A model generated the notes under the pieces. It was not told the origin of the DNA and searched no databases. It saw nothing but the letters and a program-made list of their open reading frames with translations. A stretch of 10,786 nucleotides of DNA, taken from the NCBI GenBank assembly GCA_937928335.1, contig CALFWN010000159.1:1-10786 (forward strand), written 5' to 3'. Both the position numbers and the translations under genes were made by a program. This DNA is from an uncultured Litoreibacter sp. (GTDB lineage: Bacteria > Pseudomonadota > Alphaproteobacteria > Rhodobacterales > Rhodobacteraceae). Positions 6,136 to 10,786 of the stretch are shown here, one piece after another (position 1 is the first letter of the stretch; every line of letters starts with the position of its first letter).

Positions 6136-7176
6136 ATGAAAAAGAGAACTTTTATCGCAGGCCTTTTGGCGACGACGATGATGGTTGCCGCACCAGGTTT
6201 CGCGGCAGATTGGGACGGCCCAACAACCGGGCCCACCGCCGCAGAGGGCAAATCAATCGTTGTCGTTGCGGGTGATCTGAAAAACGGCGGTATTCTGGGA
6301 GTGACATCAGGCGTCGAAGAAGCCGCAGCCAAAATTGGCTGGGAAGTGCGCGTGCTTGACGGTGCCGGATCGATCCAAGGCCGCACGGCAGCAATTGGTC
6401 AGGCGCTGGCGTTGAAAGCAGATGGCATCATTATCAACGGCTTTGATGCGGTTGAGCAGCAGGCCGCACTTGAAGGTGTGGTCAATGCAGGCATTCCAAT
6501 GGTGGCCTGGCATTCCGGACCCAAGATCGGCTGCGACGCACCTGGCGGCATATTCGCAAATGTCTCCACCGACGCGATGACAGTGTCTGAGGTGGCCGCC
6601 GAGTGGGCAATTGAGGACGGCGGACAAGACATCGGCGTGGTGATCTTCACGGATAGTACGTATCAAATCGCGATCGACAAAGCGGATCGCTTGCAAGAGA
6701 CCATCGAAAAAGCAGGTGGCAAGGTGCTTGAATATGTCGATACGCCCATCGCGGACACGTCGACGCGGATGGGACCACTGACGACTTCCTTGTTACAAAA
6801 ATACGGGGAAAGCTGGACCCATTCGCTGGCAATCAATGACCTCTATTTTGACTTTATGGGGCCATCGTTGGCCGCTGCCGGGCTGAGCCCGGAACAAGGC
6901 CCACAAGCAGGTTCTGCAGGTGACGGTTCTGAGGCCGCGTTTCAGCGGATCAGGTCGGACGGGTATCAGGCCATTACAGTCGCAGAGCCGCTGAACCTTC
7001 AGGGCTGGCAATTGGTCGATGAATTGAACCGCGCAGTCCAAGGCGAAGCATGTTCCGGCTACGTCACATCACCCGCACTGGTGACCTCTGAGGGCCTTGC
7101 AAAACTGGGTGACAGCAACTCCTTCGACCCGGATATCCCTTACCGCGAAAGCTACGCGAATATCTGGGGCAAATAA
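6136..7176 (+). CDS. CUT2 importer periplasmic sugar-binding protein
   Basis: A 346-residue periplasmic binding protein of the Peripla_BP_4 / ribose-binding type. A classic Sec signal peptide (MKKRTFIAGLLATTMMVAAPGFA, charged N-terminus then a hydrophobic core) should be cut near residue 23 or 24. There is no lipobox. The mature domain starts with a strand (KSIVVVAGDLKN) and shows the repeated alpha/beta pattern of a two-lobed protein. Examples are ALKADGIIINGFD, VNAGIPMVAWHSGP and IGVVIFTDSTYQIA. Only two cysteines are present (133 and 306), and they could form a disulfide in the periplasm. It follows the permease by 29 bases and has an excellent ribosome site, as expected for the most abundant component. 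The ligand cannot be read from the sequence. A GC-rich hairpin follows 12 bases after the stop. Confidence 0.9.
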   Translation: MKKRTFIAGLLATTMMVAAPGFAADWDGPTTGPTAAEGKSIVVVAGDLKNGGILGVTSGVEEAAAKIGWEVRVLDGAGSIQGRTAAIGQALALKADGIIINGFDAVEQQAALEGVVNAGIPMVAWHSGPKIGCDAPGGIFANVSTDAMTVSEVAAEWAIEDGGQDIGVVIFTDSTYQIAIDKADRLQETIEKAGGKVLEYVDTPIADTSTRMGPLTTSLLQKYGESWTHSLAINDLYFDFMGPSLAAAGLSPEQGPQAGSAGDGSEAAFQRIRSDGYQAITVAEPLNLQGWQLVDELNRAVQGEACSGYVTSPALVTSEGLAKLGDSNSFDPDIPYRESYANIWGK

Positions 7177-7188
7177 TCTCTTTGCCGG

Positions 7189-7215
7189 GCGCCCCATCTC
7201 TACAGGGTGGGGCGC
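7189..7215 (+). terminator. Hairpin after the CUT2 operon, likely transcription end
   Basis: GCGCCCCA (7189-7196) pairs perfectly with TGGGGCGC (7208-7215) around an 11-base loop. It is followed by TCTCT rather than a long T run. Position just after the last importer gene suggests a terminator or mRNA 3'-end protecting stem. Confidence 0.55.
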
Positions 7216-7264
7216 TCTCTGGACGAAGTTTGGAATAAAGATCTAGGCAGGCAGAACCAATGAG

Positions 7265-7284
7265 AAACCCGCGCAAAGGGTTTT
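7265..7284 (+). terminator. Weak hairpin with T tail before the broken ATPase gene
   Basis: AAACCC (7265-7270) and GGGTTT (7278-7283) form a 6-base-pair stem with loop GCGCAAA, running into TTTT. It may be a second, weak intrinsic terminator, or a leftover control element of the broken gene downstream. Confidence 0.3.
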
Positions 7285-7314
7285 GGTAAAATCTGCCGAA
7301 GAAGGGGGGCGACG

Positions 7315-7542
7315 ATGACAAATGCACTGGTCGAGATGCGAAACATCACCAAACGATTTGGGAGCGTGATTGCATTGCAGGACGTCAATCTTACCGCCCG
7401 CGCGACACCCAGAAAATGCCTCAGACGGAAAGCAGCCATGAAGGTTATTGCAAAAAGGCGATGGAGGAGGGCCAATCCTTCTACACTCAACGACAATAGG
7501 AACTGCGTCTCAGGTATGGCTCACATTGGTCCAAGGTTGTGA
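7315..7542 (+). pseudogene. Broken CUT2-type sugar ABC ATPase, N-terminal ~30 codons only
   Basis: The first ~30 codons read MTNALVEMRNITKRFGSVIALQDVNLTARA. This is a textbook start of an RbsA-type ATPase, with a healthy AAGGGGGG ribosome site 5 bases upstream. After 7404 the family resemblance stops. The expected G-E-x-x-x-L-x-G-D/E-N-G-A-G-K-S-T Walker A region is absent and the frame runs through basic, low-similarity sequence to TGA 7540-7542 (75 codons). The gene has therefore lost almost all of its ATPase, by deletion or by joining to other DNA. A TAAAAT hexamer (7287-7292) resembles a -10 box, but no good -35 was seen. A 75-residue product cannot be an ATPase. The N-terminal identification is good and the cause of the break is unknown. 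Confidence 0.7.
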
Positions 7543-7676
7543 CGTCACGATGGCGATGAACCGCGGTATTTCGGGGCCGCATTACGGTTGCGCATGGCCA
7601 GATGAGCGCTGAGGAAATTGATGGGCTTGAAAAGGAAGCCTTCCGGTTCGCCGGTGTTGGTGCTTTGAAAAGATAG
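7401..7676 (+). pseudogene. Unidentified frame-shifted coding debris
   Basis: I do not recognise the gene. Three stretches look like protein in different forward frames. From 7401 to TAG 7497 one reads MPQTESSHEGYCKKAMEEGQ, then SFYTQRQ. From 7442 to TGA 7610 another reads through TIGTASQVWLTLVQGCDVTM, then AMNRGISGPHYGCAWPDER. A third, in the first one's frame, runs from about 7581 to TAG 7674 and reads ITVAHGQMSAEEIDGLEKEA, then FRFAGVGALKR. The last two join naturally if one frameshift near 7580-7610 is repaired, which suggests the C-terminal remains of one cytoplasmic protein. No membrane segment, signal peptide or transposase motif was visible. Whether this is the same lost gene as the ATPase fragment is unclear, because the residues do not resemble an RbsA C-terminus convincingly. 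Confidence 0.4.
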
Positions 7677-7684
7677 ATGCCGCC

Positions 7685-7709
7685 AGGTGCCGCGACATTT
7701 GCGGCACCT
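7685..7709 (+). terminator. GC-rich hairpin between the debris and lacI-3
   Basis: AGGTGCCGC (7685-7693) and GCGGCACCT (7701-7709) form a perfect 9-base-pair stem with loop GACATTT, 8 bases after the last debris stop. No T run follows. It probably ended the lost transcript and now insulates lacI-3. Confidence 0.5.
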
Positions 7710-7762
7710 TCACCGAATATTTGTGATGGCTACAAGAAGCTACCGCGCTTCACGTCATTGGG

Positions 7763-7791
7763 GTGACAAAGGCATCTGTGACCGATAACAT
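7763..7791 (+). promoter_or_regulatory. Probable lacI-3 promoter
   Basis: GTGACA (7763-7768, 5 of 6 match to TTGACA) is spaced 17 bases from TAACAT (7786-7791, 4 of 6 match to TATAAT). Transcription would begin near 7797-7798, which is the A of the ATG. The operator at 7777-7790 covers the spacer and the -10 box. Confidence 0.5.
7777..7790. promoter_or_regulatory. GntR-like operator C in the lacI-3 promoter
   Basis: TGTGACCGATAACA differs by one base from operator E (8904-8917) and fits the GntR/IdnR consensus ATGTTA-N4-TAACAT. It ends 7 bases before the lacI-3 ATG. Autorepression by LacI-3 is the simplest reading. Confidence 0.7.
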
Positions 7792-7797
7792 TTCCCA

Positions 7798-8835
7798 ATG
7801 TCATCTGAATCAACCGTTCAAAACAGGCGAGCAACCGTCACCATGCGGGACGTCGCGCGCGCCGCTGGTGTGTCTCGTATGACGGTCAGTCGCGCTCTCA
7901 AGAAAGACAGCCCGATATCCGAGAAAACCCGCGAACATATCCTCAAGATCGTGCGCGAAATGGACTATGTGCCGGATCAGATGGCAGGCAGCCTCAGCAC
8001 AAAGCGTTCCGGCTTCGTTGCCGTGTTGGTCCCGTCGCTGAATAACCTGCACTTCGCTGAGACAGTGCAGGCTTTGACCGAAGAGCTGGAGCAACTCGAC
8101 CAGCAAATTCTGTTGGGGCATACGGATTATTCGCAGGAACGCGAAGAGCGACTGGTCGAGGACATGTTGAAGCGGCGTCCCGAAGCCATTGTGTTATCCT
8201 ATGACGGCCATTCTCAACGCACGATTGCGCTTCTGACAAAGGCACAGGTCCCGGTCATTGAACTATGGGAGCGGCCGCCAACTCCGATTGGTCATGCGAT
8301 AGGGTTTTCGAACTCAAAAGCATCCTTTGAAATGACCCAGGCGTTGATCGCCAAAGGGTATCGCAACATCACTTTTCTCGGTGAGGCAGACGACTGTTGG
8401 ACACGTGGTGCGGCACGCCGAAAAGGGTATCTGGATGCGATGAGTGCGGCAGGCCTGCCCACGAATTTTGTAATGGAAATTGGCAAGCCGCCTTTGTCTA
8501 TTGAAGACGGTGCCGCAGCCACAAGACAATTGCTTGAGAAATTCCCTGATACGGATTGTGTCTTCTGCGTCTCGGACGCGCCTGCATTCGGTGTTCTGTC
8601 GTCCTTGGTCGCTATGGGGAAATCCGTTCCCGATGACATCGGGGTTGTAGGGTTTGGGAATTTCGAAGTGTCGCGGTTTTCCACTCCGACGATCACGACT
8701 GTCTCGGTTGACCCGCAAACCATCGGGAGGGAAACCGGGCAGCTCATTGGCAAGCTGCTGTCTTCCGAACCCATGCTGAGTCGGAATCTCATCTCTGTTC
8801 CGGCTAACTTGACCTTCCGCGGCAGCACAAAATAG
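7798..8835 (+). CDS. LacI-family transcriptional regulator, GntR-like (LacI-3)
   Basis: A 345-residue regulator. The HTH is VTMRDVARAAGVSRMTVSRAL (residues ~14-34), followed by the hinge YVPDQMAGSLSTKRS, which keeps the minor-groove leucine (Leu66). The effector domain shares many blocks with LacI-1: SGFVAV, PSLNN, FAET, HSQRTIALL, IGFSN and FGNFEV. There is no Shine-Dalgarno before ATG 7798, and the predicted transcription start coincides with that ATG, so a leaderless message is possible. Met16 (7843), just before the HTH, is the alternative start. Matching operators sit in its own promoter and, as a pair, before the ATPase gene that begins 100 bases after its stop. I infer a local repressor of the CUT1 importer with negative autoregulation. 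The effector is unknown, perhaps gluconate, a phosphorylated derivative or another aldonate. Confidence 0.9.
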   Translation: MSSESTVQNRRATVTMRDVARAAGVSRMTVSRALKKDSPISEKTREHILKIVREMDYVPDQMAGSLSTKRSGFVAVLVPSLNNLHFAETVQALTEELEQLDQQILLGHTDYSQEREERLVEDMLKRRPEAIVLSYDGHSQRTIALLTKAQVPVIELWERPPTPIGHAIGFSNSKASFEMTQALIAKGYRNITFLGEADDCWTRGAARRKGYLDAMSAAGLPTNFVMEIGKPPLSIEDGAAATRQLLEKFPDTDCVFCVSDAPAFGVLSSLVAMGKSVPDDIGVVGFGNFEVSRFSTPTITTVSVDPQTIGRETGQLIGKLLSSEPMLSRNLISVPANLTFRGSTK

Positions 8836-8878
8836 ATCTGATATAATGATTTCAATAAGTTAGTGGATATTTTTATCC

Positions 8879-8906
8879 TTGTGTTACCGGTCCCATACAT
8901 TATTGT
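8879..8906 (+). promoter_or_regulatory. Possible promoter of the CUT1 importer
   Basis: TTGTGT (8879-8884) is spaced 16 bases from TATTGT (8901-8906), each a partial match to the sigma-70 boxes. CATTAT (8898-8903) is another -10 candidate. Operators D and E overlap the -35 and -10 positions, so bound repressor would exclude polymerase. Confidence 0.4.
8882..8895. promoter_or_regulatory. GntR-like operator D before the CUT1 importer
   Basis: TGTTACCGGTCCCA has one perfect half site (TGTTAC) and one degraded half, centred on CCGG 8887-8890. Together with operator E it forms the 12-base perfect inverted repeat 8881-8892 / 8907-8918. Confidence 0.65.
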
Positions 8907-8917
8907 GACCGGTAACA
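8904..8917. promoter_or_regulatory. GntR-like operator E before the CUT1 importer
   Basis: TGTGACCGGTAACA has the perfect half (GTAACA) on the right, the mirror of operator D. Its centre is 22 bases, about two helix turns, from that of D, so both repressor dimers would sit on one DNA face. Confidence 0.75.
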
Positions 8918-8935
8918 CTAATATGCAGAGCCGCT

Positions 8936-10024
8936 ATGCCAACCATTCGACTGAATAACCTCATCAAGCGCTACGGAAACGTAGAAGTGCTGCATGGCAT
9001 CGACCTCGAGATGGCCGACAATGAATTTACTGTTCTTGTGGGCCCCTCTGGCTGCGGGAAATCGACTACATTACGCATGATCGCCGGTTTGGAAGACGTG
9101 TCCGAAGGCGAAATTTATGTCGATGATAAACCGATCAGCCATCTGGAGCCGAAAGATCGCGATCTTGCGATGGTTTTTCAGGACTATGCGCTCTATCCGC
9201 ACATGAATGTCGCGCAGAACATCTCCTTTGCGCTGCGCCTGGCCAAACGTCCCAAGGCTGAAATTGACAGCAAGGTTCGCGACGTGGCCGAGACAGTGGG
9301 GCTGACAGATTTTCTGGATCGCAAGCCGGGTGCCTTGTCTGGTGGGCAGCGTCAGCGGGTGGCGATGGCCCGTGCCTTGGCCAAAGACAGCAGCATGTTC
9401 TTGTTTGATGAGCCGTTGTCCAATCTTGACGCGAAGCTGCGTGGTCAGATGCGGGCGGAGCTCGCTTTGATGAGTCAACGGGTCCAGAAGAACATGATTT
9501 ATGTGACCCATGACCAGATCGAGGCCATGACGCTGGCCGACCGAATTGTCGTCATGCATGGCGGCTATATCCAGCAACAAGGCACGCCGAAGGAGCTTTT
9601 CCAGAAGCCGGTCAACAAATTCGTTGCAGGCTTCCTTGGGATGCCGCCGATGAATTTCTTGGACGGAGAGATCGAAGATCGCTCAGATGGTGTCTACGTA
9701 AAAGGTGACGGGTTTGATCTGCGCCTGGAGCCAGAAAAAGCTGCGACGGCGAAATCCCATACGTCAAAGGCGGTCACGCTGGGCATTCGTCCCTCTGATT
9801 TGAAATACAACCCTGATGTGGCGGCGGAAAACGCGCTGCAGCTTGATGTCAGGGTTTCAGAATATATCGGCGCGCAATCCGTACTGCTGTGTCAGTGCGG
9901 GTCAGCCAAGGTCATGGTCGAGCTGAATTCGGACGTACCCGTTTCCTTGGGGCAATCACTGAAATTTGCGGTCAATGATAACGGGGTTCACCTGTTCGAC
10001 CGCCAAAGCGAAGTCGCTCTATAG
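8936..10024 (+). CDS. CUT1 (MalK/UgpC-type) sugar ABC importer ATPase
   Basis: A 362-residue cytoplasmic ATPase, full length for the MalK/UgpC/MsmK group. In order it shows Walker A GPSGCGKST (36-44), Q-loop Gln82 in FQDYALYPHM, signature LSGGQ (134-138), Walker B MFLFDEP (154-160), D-loop SNLD (162-165) and switch His192. The C-terminal regulatory (TOBE/MalK-type OB) region runs from ~240 and includes LGIRPSDL. All catalytic residues are present. Only a weak AGAG precedes the ATG. It is the first gene of its operon, 32 bases before the binding-protein gene and 100 bases after lacI-3, with two operators in the gap. Annotation pipelines often name such proteins UgpC, but nothing here indicates glycerol-3-phosphate. 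The substrate is set by the binding protein and permeases, which are incomplete or outside the window. Confidence 0.93.
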   Translation: MPTIRLNNLIKRYGNVEVLHGIDLEMADNEFTVLVGPSGCGKSTTLRMIAGLEDVSEGEIYVDDKPISHLEPKDRDLAMVFQDYALYPHMNVAQNISFALRLAKRPKAEIDSKVRDVAETVGLTDFLDRKPGALSGGQRQRVAMARALAKDSSMFLFDEPLSNLDAKLRGQMRAELALMSQRVQKNMIYVTHDQIEAMTLADRIVVMHGGYIQQQGTPKELFQKPVNKFVAGFLGMPPMNFLDGEIEDRSDGVYVKGDGFDLRLEPEKAATAKSHTSKAVTLGIRPSDLKYNPDVAAENALQLDVRVSEYIGAQSVLLCQCGSAKVMVELNSDVPVSLGQSLKFAVNDNGVHLFDRQSEVAL

Positions 10025-10056
10025 CGACAAAAACCCAACATCTAAGGGAGGAAAAG

Positions 10057-10786
10057 ATGTTCAATATCTTAAAACAAACGGCACTTGGTTTTGGCGCGGC
10101 AGCGCTGATGGCCTCAACGGCAATTGCCGATGGTCACGGTGGACCTTATGCGCCCTATGCCGATACGACGCTGGTCGTGAATTTTCCCGCGCATCCTCAC
10201 TACGATGCGGTGATGAAAATCCTGCCGGAATTCACAAAAGAAACTGGCATCGAAGTTGAAGTCGATCAGTTGCCCTACCTGAAAATGCGCGAGCGCCAGA
10301 CACTGGAGCTGTCGCAGGAAGAGGGCGAATATGACCTGATCGCATATGTGGTCTTCTCAAAAGCTGACTATGTCTATGCGGATCAATTGGAAAACTTGGC
10401 AAAGTATTTCATGAACCCGCGTCTTTCCGATCCCGCTTATGATGCGTCAGATCTGATTGATGGATATGTCTACAATATCGGCTTCGCCGGTGGCGATCGC
10501 GGTTATCTTGAAGGTGCTACAGGCTCGCTTTACGGCATTCCTTACGGGTCTGAGACATCAGTTCTGGGGTATCGGAAGGATATCTTCGAGAAGCACGGGC
10601 TTGAAGTGCCGGAAACCTACGAAGAGATGCTGGCGCTTGCCTGCCAGATCCCTGAACTGGAGCCGGGCATGGGTGGTCTGTCGTCACGTGCGGCCTCTGG
10701 TCACCACGCGGCACATGCATTCCTTTTGCACCTCAACCCATTGGGCGGTGCGATTTTTGATAGCGAGTGGAACCCGGTTGTAAACA
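10057..10786 (+). CDS. Extracellular sugar-binding protein, family 1 (3' end beyond the window)
   Basis: The frame stays open from ATG 10057 to the window edge, giving 243 residues of a family that is usually about 400 or more. A strong AAGGGAGG ribosome site (10044-10051) lies 5 bases upstream. The N-terminus MFNILKQTALGFGAAALMAS, then TAIADG, is a Sec signal peptide with likely cleavage after Ala24 and no lipobox. The mature part has the family-1 pattern: a first strand (TTLVVNFPAHP), FTKETGIEVEVDQLPYLKMR, YDLIAY, then GSLYGIPYGSETSVLGYRKD with the typical IFEKHGLEVPETYEEML. This last block is the conserved sugar-binding-protein motif in which the domain hinge is crossed. It pairs with the preceding MalK-type ATPase; two permease genes are expected downstream. 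The ligand is not readable. Confidence 0.9.
   Translation, partial: MFNILKQTALGFGAAALMASTAIADGHGGPYAPYADTTLVVNFPAHPHYDAVMKILPEFTKETGIEVEVDQLPYLKMRERQTLELSQEEGEYDLIAYVVFSKADYVYADQLENLAKYFMNPRLSDPAYDASDLIDGYVYNIGFAGGDRGYLEGATGSLYGIPYGSETSVLGYRKDIFEKHGLEVPETYEEMLALACQIPELEPGMGGLSSRAASGHHAAHAFLLHLNPLGGAIFDSEWNPVVN

Noticed and set aside
7405..7542. The 75-codon frame at 7315 as an intact small gene
   Set aside because: Only the first 30 codons show family resemblance; the rest is basic sequence overlapping other-frame debris.
7177..7797. An insertion sequence or transposon in the broken region
   Set aside because: I saw no transposase motif, terminal inverted repeats or target duplication around the break.
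8292..8918. A 208-codon minus-strand frame antisense to lacI-3
   Set aside because: It mirrors the LacI-3 effector domain and runs across the operator region without any family signature.
9966..10259. A 97-codon frame across the ATPase/binding-protein junction, and another at 10457-10783
   Set aside because: Both are out of frame with the strong ribosome site and signal peptide at 10057, whose frame stays open to the window edge.
1..10786. tRNA, rRNA, CRISPR repeats or riboswitch
   Set aside because: No repeat-spacer array or recognisable RNA gene appears; the intergenic gaps are explained by operators, promoters and hairpins.

Overview
The window is a carbohydrate-uptake and regulation locus, most likely from a marine alphaproteobacterium of the Rhodobacteraceae (roseobacter) type. 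That placement is an inference from protein style, moderately GC-rich coding sequence, tight ATGA-coupled operons and the dense mix of sugar ABC importers with LacI regulators. No rRNA, tRNA, CRISPR array or intact mobile element was seen.

Region 1 (1-2416, + strand) is the end of an operon: the C-terminus of a gluconokinase (gntK), an NAD(P)-dependent beta-hydroxyacid dehydrogenase, a small dimeric alpha/beta-barrel (EthD-like) protein and a LacI-family regulator (LacI-1). The junctions are two 4-base ATGA overlaps and one 6-base gap. Region 2 (2413-3435, - strand) is a second LacI regulator (LacI-2). It converges on LacI-1 so tightly that both stop codons share one CTAG. Region 3 (3436-7176) is a divergent control region followed by a complete CUT2 (ribose-type) importer: double ATPase, permease and periplasmic binding protein. 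The control region holds a TTGACA promoter bracketed by two identical GTTACGGGTAAC operators.

Region 4 (7177-7797) has no intact gene. It holds hairpins, the first ~30 codons of a second CUT2-type ATPase broken by unrelated sequence, and frame-shifted coding debris I cannot identify. Region 5 (7798-10786, + strand) is a third LacI regulator (LacI-3), a pair of inverted GntR-like operators, a MalK/UgpC-type ATPase and the first two thirds of a family-1 sugar-binding protein. The rest of that CUT1 importer should lie past the window edge.

How it may work together: all three regulators resemble E. coli GntR and share an xMTxSRxL recognition helix. Five sites in the window carry GTTAC/GTAAC-type half sites close to the known GntR/IdnR consensus ATGTTA-N4-TAACAT. 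One site lies in the LacI-3 promoter and two in the promoter of the CUT1 importer, so LacI-3 probably represses itself and that importer. LacI-2 probably represses the CUT2 importer. With gluconokinase alongside, the simplest inference is use of gluconate or related aldonates or sugars through two ABC importers under three paralogous repressors. The actual ligands are unknown.
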